NCBI GenBank assembly: GCA_022376515.1 | Contig: WTXI01000357.1 | Coordinates: 1-35,272, forward strand | Length of the DNA: 35,272 bases | Origin: Lactifluus volemus | Lineage: Eukaryota > Basidiomycota > Agaricomycetes > Russulales > Russulaceae | Direction of reading: 5' to 3' | Shown: positions 10,220 to 21,323 of the stretch, piece by piece | How positions within the stretch are numbered: position 1 is the first letter of the stretch | Layout: each line of letters starts with the position of its first letter | Notes under the pieces: model-generated | Database searches by the model: none | Seen by the model: only the letters and a program-made list of their open reading frames with translations | What the model was told of the DNA's origin: nothing | Program-made: the position numbers and the translations under genes

Positions 10220-13200
10220 ATGCCCCTCGCTCGATGCACCCTCATTCGCCACCGCTTGCATAGTCTACTGCTACGCGACTTTCTTGTGACACATGTTCAT
10301 GTACGGAATTTTCTTTTTCAAAGCACGGTCAAGACGCCCAAGGGCAGTGGCCGCAAAAGCAAGAAATCTAGAGCAATTATACAAAATGAGTTGAAAGGCG
10401 AATTTTTCCCCGCTCCAAGCATGCTGCCTTTGCATCTACAGCCTCGCAAAAGTTCTCGGTATACACTCACAATTGATCGTCCACTGAACACGGGGTCGTT
10501 TGCCCTTCTAACAGAGGTCGTCTTTCCAGGAAGCAGGCCATTAAAAATAATAGAGCCTCTGCGAAGCTTGGGGCTCATCTAGGTGCCAATAAAAATGCTA
10601 GTGCATCCGCGGTCACCTAACCCCTTCCACGCTGTCTTCATTTTGCTTTCCAGCACAGCCAATTTCGGGCGGTAGTAGAAAAAGTGCCCGCCATCTACTT
10701 GGTTCATTACGCTATTCCCGTTGCGTCGACGGTGTAATTCAACCTCGCCGTGTCATCCATCCGAGACCATTTCTTGAAGGTAAGTACTGCTACCAGTTGT
10801 TATCACCAATATGTCTCAACCGCCTAGATGTGATGCCACCATCCCCTCAGAGTCCTATTGCTACTCTGGCGCACGGCCTTGAGCGCGTCCTTTTCAAGTA
10901 AGAATATCGACAACTGAGTCGATATTAGGTGCTTACTTCAACCCCCGCAGTCCAGGAGTTCAATGGTTACAAGACCCTCGATCCCAGGTGTACAGTTTCA
11001 CAGCTTGGCTTGAAAAGATAGTTCCTGTGAAGAACTTTGCATTCGAACGCCTACCGTCGTTTCTGCCCAGCTCGCGTGACCAGGTGTGTAACTCTCCATA
11101 TCCGAGATACAAGGTTGACGTTGCTTTTCTAGGACCTGTATGCTGTAGCACAACGCGAGGGTAGAAAGTATGCGGGATCAACCTCATCTCTGACAGGTCT
11201 ACTTAAGCACCTGTACTTCCTCATATCTGATGACAAGCCTGTAAATACGTCAAACCTCAGCGACAGTTTTAGAACGCAGGTGAGGTCGCCAAATATCACA
11301 CCTCATTTAATGTCAATCATTCCCCCTAGCCTCAAACGTTTACGCCAGGTCAACGAGCAGCAGCCTTTGTTACATTAAATTATCGTGACGGTGTGTACTT
11401 GATTGACAGTGCTGGGGGCGCTTTCCCAGCAGAGATCTCACAAAAAAATGTCCTGACCTGGACGGTATGACTATGCATAACTTTTCTGTCAACCTCGTTA
11501 ACGCCCTATTCGCAGGGAACTTTACTCGAAAAGTTCCTTACTCGCTCCCCGAATGACTTTTTGCGTCTAACGCGTTCCTCGGGCAACCCTGCTGTGGCAG
11601 AGGAGCATAAACGCGAAGCATATCGATATGCAAAGGTGAGCCGAGGTTCGTCTAGGCTCCTCTCTTTGCGTAATCTTTCCGCAGTCAGACAAGTTCGTCT
11701 TGCGCTCCCAACTCGACTGTTTCGATCATCGCCTTCCTGGGACTGGGGTATTTGATATCAAGACCCGCGCCGTACTGACTATACGGCATGATCTATTCAA
11801 CTTTGAAGAGAACTCCGGCTATCAGATTCGCACAACGCAGGGTCTTATTGAGAGCTTTGAGAGGGAGTATTATGACCTCATTCGATCTGCCTTCCTCAAG
11901 TACAGGTAGGTCTTACATCGCGTAAGGTGGCAATATCCAATCATCTCATCGCTATCCGTAGTTTTCAAGCACGCATCGGCAACATGGATGGCGTCTTCGT
12001 TGCTTTCCACAACACAAAGAGAATTTTTGGTTTCCAATATATCCCATTGTCTGAGATGGACGCTCGCCTTTTTGGAGAAAGCGCTGCTGGTGATGCTGTG
12101 TTCGAAAAGTGCCTGCTCCTACTTGAAACAGTTCTGGAAGAAGCTACGCGTGAGCTTCCACACCAAGTATGTTCACGATGTGAAACTTAGGTTCATCCAT
12201 AACTAATATTGCTCCCCTAAGTCCATCCATCTCACTGTCGAAAAAGCGCTACGTGAAAATACGTTGAAAGTGTTTGTCGAACCTGCGGAATGGGATGAGG
12301 AACAAAATGGGTCTAAACCAATCATCCAGCTAGATGTATCAACCAAAAGTTACATCGGTGAGATGGCTACTAGCGGTTCAAACGCTGTGGAGAGATCAAA
12401 TTTGCCCTGTATGTTTTGTCCTCTATAGTGTTTTCACTCATTGAAAATGTGCATGGCAGGGGCTGTACACTGGTCCGTTTCCAAGTCGGCCCTAGATCCC
12501 CATCTTTTACGAGACAATCTCGCCACGACGCAGAGGCGTGCCGTTTTCCCGCTATGGCTCCCGTCGGGTGTGGGTATACGAGAGATGGAGAAGGTCTGGC
12601 ATGGGTTACAATTTAACCCAGTTGCACCAGTGGAAGTACCCTTCAAGGCCGAACTATTCTACCCACCGCCAACGAGTGTGAAGGTATTACGCCGACTTTC
12701 ACATAAGGGGCGTGATTACCTCGAACACACTATACGCATGCTAGAAGGCAAGCCTAAGCCAGTGCTTGGCCTTCCCAACGATGCCCAGGAGGTGGCACAG
12801 CTGGTGGCGCTTGCTCATAGTGACACGAGCAGAAAGCTGAGCTCGGCGCCGAGCGAAGTCCGTAGACAGGTCAGGTCGAATGTGGAGGCGGCAAACCAAA
12901 GGGCTAGCCAGAGAGCTGTGGTTCCGGGGAGGTCCACCACTATCGATGCTGACAACCAACCAAGTCCGATCAAGGGGCCAACTGGTCGTCCTCAAATTCG
13001 TTCATTTGCAACACCCTTTACTGAGGCCGGCTATGGCGACAACTTCGTCCCAAAGACAACATTGAGACACTTGGACGAAATGCTGTCCGAAGACCAAAGG
13101 AGGATCGTGGAAGACCAGGACGTACTTTCGGCAGAAGCGCGCTCGAGGTCGACGTGCCCTATTCATCGCCGTCCAGTCGCAGCACATAGCAAATCGGATC

Positions 13201-13316
13201 ATCTGATAAAGGAGTTGAAGAAGAATTTGAGAGGCGTCAACAAAATCGATCGACCGGAACGGGTGGCCCAAGAGAATTCTGAAGGAACGGAACACCGGCA
13301 GCCACTTCCGGTTTAG
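10220..13316 (+). CDS. PET127: Mitochondrial Pet127-family protein
   Basis: Pet127 is a mitochondrial membrane-associated protein needed for RNA 5'-end processing and turnover in yeast. Twelve exons join in phase to 838 aa: 10220-10458, 10530-10611, 10659-10779, 10828-10897, 10951-11083, 11133-11279, 11330-11464, 11516-11635, 11685-11905, 11962-12166, 12222-12408, 12460-13316. The N-terminus (MPLARCTLIRHRLHSLLLRD) is basic and free of acidic residues until Asp20, as in a mitochondrial presequence. The conserved core starts near residue 155 (LAHGLERVLFN). It includes GVFDIKTRAVLTIR, SFEREYYDLIRSAFLKYS, MDGVFVAFHNTKRIFGFQY and VHWSVSK. The last exon adds about 190 charged, poorly conserved-looking residues. 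The first three exons are the least certain part. An in-frame ATG also exists upstream at 10115, but the presequence favours 10220. Confidence 0.9.
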
Positions 13317-13693
13317 CACGTGGCTACCTCTTGATGGGTTCCACCCATCGTTATTCATACCATATCCACTTAGACTATTATATCGCACGCCCTGCATTAG
13401 CTTAACCACACATACCATTCCTACTTGATGAACATGCTTAGTGTTTAATATGGGCCACACAGGTCGGTTGTGCTACCCTAGTGCTGCTCTGGCATATATG
13501 ATACTGTACCATGCATCCGGTCAAACACTCGCTACGCGGGCTAAAAGAGAGGCCTCGGCCTCACGTCACTCTGCTCGTGCCACTTCTCTTTCCCAAGACA
13601 TCAAAAAAATAAATAATAAAGAAAGGAACAAACAGGAACAATCATACTAACAATTTGCCCCAAAAATATTTACCAAAACACGGAAATTTTCTT
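13317..13693. terminator. Shared 3' region between two convergent genes
   Basis: The Pet127-family gene (plus) and the USP-domain gene (minus) converge over 377 bases. A-rich sequence with overlapping AATAAA-like signals lies at 13603-13620 for the plus strand. No coding sequence was recognised. Cleavage sites cannot be placed from sequence alone. Confidence 0.4.
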
Positions 13694-15835
13694 TTACAAA
13701 GAGCTCATCATGCTAGAGCTTCTCGCTGGGCCATGCGCTGAGCCTTCTACTTCGGCATCCGGTTCTCCCTCATCATCCGCACCCTCGCGACCTTCTTCCT
13801 GCACGCGCATGCGCTCGCTCTCACGATCTTCAGAACGCTCAATCTGATCACGCATATGTGCAACCTCTTCATCAACGCGCGGTGTGACACGTTCAATGCC
13901 AGCGGCCTCAGCAAGAGACACACGGGCATGGTGCTTCGTGAGATGGGCGGATCGTCGCGGGGGACGCTTCAGGCGGCGGCGAGCTACCATCACTGGAACA
14001 GAGCACTTTTGTAATAGGTAGTGCGATGTCGAGCCAAGAAGGATTCTGTGGTGAGCGTTCACGATAAGCGCCAGGACGGCGGAAGAGCGAAGGGGTGAAA
14101 ACGAACCCTTTCAGTCGATTCAAGCCACGGGAGCCCACGATAAGCATGACAGGATCAACATGATCTACGATGTCTGCAGGGCATAAATGCGTTCATCTCG
14201 CATATAATACGTCAAGGAGGCGTACCTAGAATCATGTGCCTTGCATTCTTGGCATGCCAAGCCTGACAAGAAATCGTTACATTCAACCGCGTCCGCTGAA
14301 GAAGACTGGTCGCTTGGCGACACAAGATATAAGCAAGGCCTTGACGCTAGAGACAACGATTGTCAAGACGACTCTTAAAACAGATTCGGGATGGCTCCGC
14401 ACTTCTTGTTGGGAACGAAGCTTGGTAGCACGCTCCCCTGCAGCTGCAGAAGGGGGATCAACTGTTAATTTACCCGTTAGCTGAAATGTTATGGAACACA
14501 TCCGAAAGGGAAAAACTAATTTCCTTTACTCTCGTTTTCGGAAACGGTGACGATCAACCTGAACCCGAATTGAGCAACAAAGTTTATCGCCGTGAGGGAA
14601 ATTGGGGCGCACATTTCGTCACCATGCCTGATGACGGTTCCTATTCCCCATTCGACGGCATACCGACTCTCATCGTTCAGATCGCTTGCGATTACATATC
14701 GCCGGGGTCGGCGACCGCTCTCCCTGAGCGCACGTTCTGGATCTCCCTGAGTAAGAGAAATTGTACACCTGTCACGTTCGAACACGGGTCGCCCCGTCTG
14801 CAACGGAAGTGGGTCAGGGCGAGTGGACTTGCGGCGGCGTGGATTGCGCGGGCTAGAGTGGTTGAGGGTGGTGGGGAAGTACGGCTCGGGTGGGACCACG
14901 ACATTCACGCCTTCACCTAGTGGATCAGCTATCTCGAGGGGATCTGGCTCAGAGACCTCGGTCGGGACGAGGGCATTACGCTCGGTGTTGGCTTCGGTGA
15001 CCGGGTCAAACAGATCATTGTCAGACCACTCTTCTTCGGAATCGCTTCCGTTATCCGAGAAGGCGTCACCCTGGGACTCGTCATCCGAAGCGTACGCGCT
15101 GCGCGGGCGTCCCCGAATCGACTCGGTGTCCGATTCGGCGTCAGACTGGGCGAGGGCGCCTACATTTGGTGAAGGATCGCGCAGACGAGAACGACGGAAG
15201 TGGAAGGGGGACGTGCTTCTGGAGCGCCAAAAGGAGGAAGTAGATTCTTCAGGGGCGCCGCGGGAAGCGACTGAAGAGGAACGGGGTCGCTGGTCATCGT
15301 CTCCCTTGGTCTTTGAGTGTGAACGACCGCGGCTATCATCGGCGCTGGTACGGGAGAGGGAAAGAGATGAAAGACCACCCATCATGGAGCTGAATGACCT
15401 GCGCCCGAATGAACCAGATATGCTTGTGCGGGGGGCGGCTGCCTCCGAGGTCTGACCAGCCCTAATCGAGTCTGGCCTCGAAGTGGTACGCTCGAGACCA
15501 TTAGAGTCTGTCTGTTGCTTTGTTAGTATGTTTGAAGAAGACCATCTGGAAAAGAGGGGGGTGGTAGGTCGAGAAGAAGCGGGAGAGGAGTTTTCTGAGA
15601 TGGAGTTGGTGCGAGATGCTGTGGGTGTGGGTTGATGGGTTGCTGATGTGGAAGACGGAAGACTGGCAAGGGAAGAAGAGAGCGAACGGGTAGCATAAGA
15701 CGAGAGTGGGACACCCTCCTGAGGGGAGACAAGGGTTGGCACAAGCTGATCTTTGTCTCTGTCTTTTGAGCCACCGCCGTAGACGGACTTCCAGGTGATT
15801 TTTCGAGAAGTTTGTTGTCGTTGACGTTCCACCAT
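13694..15835 (-). CDS. Universal stress protein (UspA) domain protein with long Ser-rich N-terminus
   Basis: Six exons (15835-14613, 14558-14530, 14461-14403, 14346-14226, 14173-14107, 14045-13694) give 616 aa. The first ~370 residues are rich in Ser, Arg and acidic runs and look disordered. The USP fold follows: RYVIASDLNDESRYAVEWGIG, then LIVTVSENE, LNVTISCQAWH, and the nucleotide-binding loop VGSRGLNRLKG..LLGSTSHYLLQ. That loop fits the G-x2-G-x9-G(S/T) pattern of ATP-binding USPs. It ends with a basic and acidic tail. Fungal USP-domain proteins of this type are linked to stress signalling, but no partner is visible here. The start is the first ATG of the long exon. A GGTGAGC just upstream could be the donor of a 5' leader intron, so an extra upstream exon is possible. 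A 28-base gap (exon 2 is 29 bases) is the weakest splice region. Confidence 0.85.
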
Positions 15836-16491
15836 TCAAATGGGGTGGAAAAAAGACAATGGAAGCAAGGTAAGGTAGTTTCGCTCACCTGAGGGTTGAT
15901 GCGATACGGTGAAAGCTGTGGGCGTTGTTAATCACTTGGCAGTACTCTTGGCAATGCGGAGAACACCGCTAAGCTACGCACCATTTCAGGCCTTTCAGGT
16001 TCAATCGCGGTTCGGTTTCTTGTGCAAAGGATAAGCTTTTGTTTTTTTCACCTAACTTACAATTCAGTTCAGTCACTATGATACATCATTACGGGAAATG
16101 CCGGGAGCATCTTTTGATTGCCGGAGATCCGAGTCATCTATCATCTATCGGTGTGGTTAGTTCTCAACAAAGTTAGTACTCTGAGACAATTCAGATATAT
16201 TATATCACTCAAAGAGAGAACCATTTGTCTTGGTCACAAGGAACCACATTTCATGCTTCAAAAATTTGCATATTTGGTATCCAAACAGAGCATCTCAATG
16301 CAAGTGACCACTTGACCACCAACCACGACATAGATCCCACATTCATCTCGCTGGGTCGAGTTTTCTCTGCTTTTCCGTGCTTTCGTATCCACTGGCAGTG
16401 CGGGCACTTAAACACCTCCATCTTCGCTTTCCGACGAACTCACGACTCAGTCGTTCCCGCGCAATTATCACCGTAATTCTGTTTTCTTCAC
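15836..16491. promoter_or_regulatory. Divergent promoter region, USP-domain gene and PLK4-like gene
   Basis: 656 bases separate the two divergent ATGs. All frames were read here for protein-kinase motifs (glycine loop, HRD, DFG, APE) because the gene to the right is PLK4-like; none is present. Upstream CT-rich sequence near 16340-16480 precedes the plus-strand ATG. No other feature was recognised. Confidence 0.45.
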
Positions 16492-18368
16492 ATGACAGGC
16501 AAGTTGGATGAACAAACTCGAGGCACGCTCCAGTCCGGCGGTAAATTCTCAAAGCGCAAAAGGCGTCCTTTCGCGGATATTACCAACGTCTTTGACAGCG
16601 GGCTAGGATTGCGCACAGAAGTCTCATTCCCGCCGTCTCGTTCTCCTACTCTGAGTGAAATGGCTACACATCACGAGAGCGGCTCCGATGCTACAGAGGA
16701 TCGCAATTGTTTGGCTGAAGCTCTAGCCCCTCTCAAGAATCGGCAGTCTTTTCTCCCTCGTTTGTCCGCGATTCCAGTTCCATCTCCGCTTCATGGTGCA
16801 GGTAACTCATCTCGCCTCAGATCTGTCTCTAGTGTCCCTCCCGTACCTCTACCTAGCTCGCTTTCGCATCTCAGGGCTGAATCACATGAGATGAAGCTAT
16901 CTCGGCGACGTGTTTCCTTTGACGCCCGCGCTCAATGTTCCTCTGATCCTGATCTTTGTGTTGACCACGCTGTCAATGATGTTTTACCTCACGACCCTCC
17001 TGCTGTCGAAATCCCTCTGTTGTCACCGTCACCGTCCCGCGGATTATCTACGCGAGAGCCATTGTCGACATCTCTCCTCCCTCCGAAGACTCACAAACTA
17101 GCGCACGGTCAGTTAGTTATCCTGCCTTCACGTTCTGTACTGGTCGATTTCCGCGAAGGAGAAAGGAGGAAAGGAAGGAAAGGCGATGAAGTAATGGTTG
17201 TAAGTCCCAATGGCGATCAGGTAAAATGACATCCCTGCGATGAGGGACCTTTGCTCAGAAAGATCAAGATCCGTCTGTTTAGTGCTCCTCACCTCAGTAC
17301 TCCTTGTTGCCTTGCAGAACCCATCGTAACTCATTCGTTGAATGAGCTCCCAGCGGACTGGTACAAACTATACGAACAAGCCAAGAAAGTTATCGAACAC
17401 GTCAAAAGGAATATACCCAAGGTATTTTTGTTCCAATGTTGGCGATGTTCGCAGAATTAAGCGCTATTTACCAGTTTGTCAAGTACGAAGACACCTTTAT
17501 ATGCACCCTCATGGCAAATGAGCCTCTAGCCGACATCGAAGTTAGAACAAGTTTTCGATTGACGACAGCGGCCGTCTCTACAAGGACAACAATAGCTATC
17601 AGAATCCGATTCTCGCGCAAACTACGAACGATGCAGATTATCTCTAACGGACCAAGACAGTACAATAAAAGTATGTTCTGTACCGCACGTGGTGTTCCTG
17701 CGGACGCGGGAGACTGGGCTTCGCTATCAAGCAACGAGAAGGAATGTCTGGCAGTTCTTCTTGACTTTTTGCGCACAGTCGAGGCTGTTGAGGGGTTATC
17801 TCGCAACTCTTCAGAGCCGTTGAGTGCTCCCCTCACGGAGCGGCCGTCTAAACGGCCTACCAAGGGAGAAACAGCACGCCCGGTCGCGACCACAGCTGTC
17901 CCCTGCGTGGAAAACGACGAGTCTCCCCCAAAGGACAGCCGCCTTCCACCAAAGTCCTCAGCTCCGTCAACCGTGACGCCGCCTTCCGCCCGGTCAATCC
18001 AACTCACCGTCAGCCCTCGACCGCGGTTTCCGTCTGCCTTGCCACGTGCCACCAGCGACTCTTTCAGGAAGGCGAGTAGCACCGCGGTCAGCGATGCGCC
18101 GCCACCGGCCAACTCGCCATCATCACTTGTCGATCGCGTGGAGGGGGGTATAGGATCTCTGCGCGACGTGACTGGGCCGCGCCTGCAGTCCCGGTTCATG
18201 CCAGGTGTCGGATGGTGCCTACGCTCTGGCGGCGCGCGCTACCGCATTATGTTCACGGATGGCGTCGCGCTCGAGATTGATGTGGATGAAGAATGGGTTG
18301 AGATGGTAGAGCATGATGGCTCGATCACCAAGTCGTACTTTCTTCCTAACCTCTCCTCTGATAGCTAA
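16492..18368 (+). CDS. PLK4-like polo-box protein without a kinase domain
   Basis: Exons 16492-17220, 17263-17421 and 17475-18368 join in phase to 593 aa. Residues 1-200 are low complexity with basic patches (KRKRRPFADITN). From about 205 the sequence follows the cryptic polo boxes of PLK4. PB1 reads LVILPSRSVLVDFREG, then VMVVSPNGDQIKI. Next come SAPHLSTP, LPADWYKLYEQAKKVI and PB2 with TLMANEPLADIEV, close to the human ILMENSPGADFEV pattern. After a Ser/Pro-rich linker, residues 537-585 resemble PB3 (FMPGVGWCLRSGG, MFTDGVALEIDV). In PLK4 these boxes dimerise and bind centriole receptors. No kinase domain is present in the gene or its 5' flank. The reading between 17540 and 17690 is uncertain: it fits PB2 poorly, and a GTATGT at 17671 could start a 42-base in-phase intron. 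Role here is unknown; a spindle-pole-body function is only a guess. Confidence 0.72.
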
Positions 18369-18778
18369 AACTGACGAAAATGATTGCGCAGATACACTGT
18401 GCGCGACTGCAGCATGAGCCGGAAAGTAGGTGACCGTATGAAAGTGTTTCGAGAATTTCTCCCCTTATTTGATGAATCAGACTGTTAATCGTTTTTGTTG
18501 TTCCAGTTGTAATTGAATCGATCCGAGCCTCTCCCCCACTATAGCATACGTTGGGTAGTACTAGATACTGTACGATTGATACTGTCGGCAACCACCCACG
18601 ACTTCTGCCAACACGGTTGATAATTCAGAAAAATCATGAAGGTTATACACAGCGACAACACTGACGGTGGATTCACATTCTTCACACACCCATGAAAACG
18701 AGGAGCACGGACGTGGGATACAACCATTTTTTTTTCTGTTTAGGATACCACCTAACGAACCGCATGAATATAAGGCTA
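18369..18778. other. 3' region between convergent genes
   Basis: 410 bases between the stop of the PLK4-like gene (plus) and the stop of the dehydrogenase gene (minus). Short frames present here have no motif. Presumably 3' untranslated regions of both genes. Confidence 0.45.
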
Positions 18779-20452
18779 TCAAGTCAAGTCAACGCTGGTT
18801 GCAATTGTCTGAAGTCCGTGCAGTCCGTTGGTCTTCCCGCTTTCCAACTGGTCTACCGTATATTTCATGATTTGGGCTGTCTGCCATTGAGGCTTGTAGC
18901 TGTTTCCAAGCGTACGTACGTCAGTATTCAAGATCAATTTCTGCAGGATGATATGCCTGTACCCAATCAATTTACGTGCTCTCGAATCGTCGATCACAGT
19001 GTCCCGCAAGTAGCTTATTGTTTCAGGCTGCAGGAAGACCAATTGACCGATCCACCGAGGTGTTAAGCTTGGTTTCTGCCCGATGAGCGCAAAAACAGGA
19101 AGGAGGATGTGGTACCGCAAAAAGAGCAACGCCTCAACGAGATGGGCCAAGATAAACAAGAGCAGCGGTGGGACCCTGTCAAAGATCAACTCGCGACGGG
19201 AGTAGAACTGATGGATTGCGTGGGCATGAATAATAAGTACGCCGGGAGAGAAAACGTCGAGATGGGGCCGGGCTGAGGAAGGAAGAAATTACTCACCTGG
19301 AGGGCGGCGCGCGAGTCGTCCATGCTCCATGGTGGACCGTTCCCTGTGATGAGGAATGCCTCGCCGCCGACATTCACAGGGTCGCGACGTAGTGCGTCCT
19401 CAAATGACAAATGTGCGGCCGCGACATCCCACACGCATACACTCGTCTGGCTCCAGAGACCATCGTAAGCGGGTACGCGGGGAAGAGTGAGCGTGATGGT
19501 GTAGAAACGGTCGTTTGGCCCTATGATGGTACTGTGAAACCACAAAAAAAAAGCTTAGTGAGGGATCTGTGTATCGTATTTCATGTATGTAAACTACACG
19601 CACGCTCCAGGGCGCAGACAGCCCGTTCGCAGACCGTTCGGCGAGTTGGCGTCCAGCACCAAACGGTCGGCCATGAATTTGGACCGAGCATAACTGCTCT
19701 TTGGTTGCGCCTCCGCACTCAGCGGCGCGTCGTCGTCGCTAACGGTAATCTTGTTCCACGGCGGTAGGCGATAGTCTCTGCCCAGCTGCAAAAACCTCGA
19801 CCGGGGAGTCACCGCATCCGCTGACGACGTGAAGACCAAGATTGCGTCCTTGGGGAGGAGTTCCTTGGCAGCTGCGAGCACCACGGCGGTGCCTAAGACA
19901 TTGATGCGGTAAGACCCATCGAAAGTGTATGCCGCACGTTCCCAGAATCGGATGGTCGCAGCGGTGTGGAAGATGACGGAGGGGAGCGTGCCGGAGGGGA
20001 ACGGCGCGATGAGGGCGGCGCGGACGGAGGGCGCGGAAGTGATGTCGACCTTGGCGTAGGTCAAGGCGGGATGCGAGGCGAGGTCTTGGGGTAGAGGCGC
20101 GAGGTCTAGCACGCGCACGTTGGTCTCGCCGCGAAGGATGAGTAAGCGAACAATGTAGCTGATGCCCCAAAAACAAGACTTCAGCAGAGGTACGGATTCG
20201 GCGCTTGTGCATTTACCTTCCGACGAAACCAGAACCCCCAATGACGACGTAGCCTGCTTGTGTCGGCTCGCGGGGGATTGCATTAAGCATGTCAAGGTCT
20301 GCATACGAGACTTTGCGCAGTTCATCTTCGTTATAGTTTGATTTCAATTGCAGAGCTAGTGGGTGAGGACCACGTAACCGATGAGATAACAGGACTAAGA
20401 AGAAGAGGATGCCAATCGACGACAGGGAGAGGACGACAAAGGGTGCGGACAT
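18779..20452 (-). CDS. 3beta-HSD / ERG26-like NAD(P)-dependent dehydrogenase
   Basis: Five exons (20452-20217, 20158-19604, 19531-19297, 19207-18963, 18899-18779) join in phase to 463 aa. An N-terminal hydrophobic segment (residues about 5-24) suggests a membrane anchor, probably in the endoplasmic reticulum. The Rossmann motif reads VVIGGSGFVGSYIV (about 68-82). FHTAATI and the Ser/Thr of VFTSSAD precede the catalytic YARSK (Tyr235, Lys239). RPGATIIGPND and a C-terminal hydrophobic segment (LLLFILAHLVEALLFL) follow. This is the extended SDR layout of 3beta-hydroxysteroid dehydrogenase/isomerase and sterol-4-carboxylate 3-dehydrogenase. The exact substrate cannot be read from sequence. The last intron (18962-18900) is in frame, so it is missed when only open frames are considered; splicing it restores LIGYKPQW, a family motif. 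Confidence 0.85.
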
Positions 20453-21323
20453 GAGATTGAAAGGATTATTTTCTTACTAACTTATGGACGTTCTACTATA
20501 TACTGGGTCGGCCATTGCGGGTGTAACGGATTCACGCTTGTCCCCAGCCAAAGTTCAGACTCCGCAGCACTTGGGCGTGAACTCGCGTGACAAACCGCAT
20601 TTTTTTGTTTTTCTATATAACACAATTCTACCCCCCAAAAAACACACGGAATATGCTTGCATGCGGTATAGGATGTCATATGTCAATTTTTGTGGTGATT
20701 GAGCCAGAATTGGATGAGAAATTCGAAGTGACCCATTACCTCCGACTGGCCCATTACCCCCGCAGGGTTAGTATATACCGCACCCGCACCCATCCCTTCA
20801 CGGTCTTACACGGGCTCCAGTCACCCAAATAAGTAACTTGAAGAGCAGCCAATGGATTGGCCGTATGGCAGCCAGCTCACATGAGATGATCTTGCCTCTA
20901 ATAGAGCTTGGGGAAAGCCGAGCCTCCGACACACAGACTTGGCAACGAACGTTCACCTCTGTTTTGTCCTCATTAAAAACTACACTTCATGCCCTGAAAT
21001 ATCATAAAGCCATTTATTAAATGACACCTGCTAGATATAAAATGAGACAGGCAAGAAATGAGTGAGATATAACAAAGTGTCCGAATGATGGGTGTGGCCG
21101 GAGGGGTTGGATATTAGCCTCCGTTCTATCTCCTCGGGGTTTAAATCGGAATGTTAAACACACTAAGACGATGGCCCACCTTCCATTTTTCACACTCCGA
21201 TTTGCGTCTGGTACTGTACCGAGACTACAGTACTGATACATGTACATAGTATTAATAACACCCCGAATTGGTGTATGACAACCAAACCAAGAAGCACTTT
21301 CCCCATCCTGAAAACCGAACCCC
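20453..21323. other. Intergenic stretch with dehydrogenase promoter
   Basis: 871 bases between two minus-strand genes. The half next to 20452 must carry the dehydrogenase promoter. A TATATAAC on the plus strand near 20614 is not oriented for it. A short direct repeat of CCCATTACC occurs near 20730-20760. The 21000-21323 half is probably 3' flank of the DUF6533 gene. No gene was recognised. Confidence 0.4.

Noticed and set aside
14823..15455. 210-codon open frame on the plus strand
   Set aside because: It is the mirror of the serine-rich exon of the USP-domain gene; biased composition keeps the other strand open.
17468..18199. 243-codon open frame on the minus strand
   Set aside because: Antisense shadow of the last exon of the PLK4-like gene, whose PB2 and PB3 motifs are on the plus strand.
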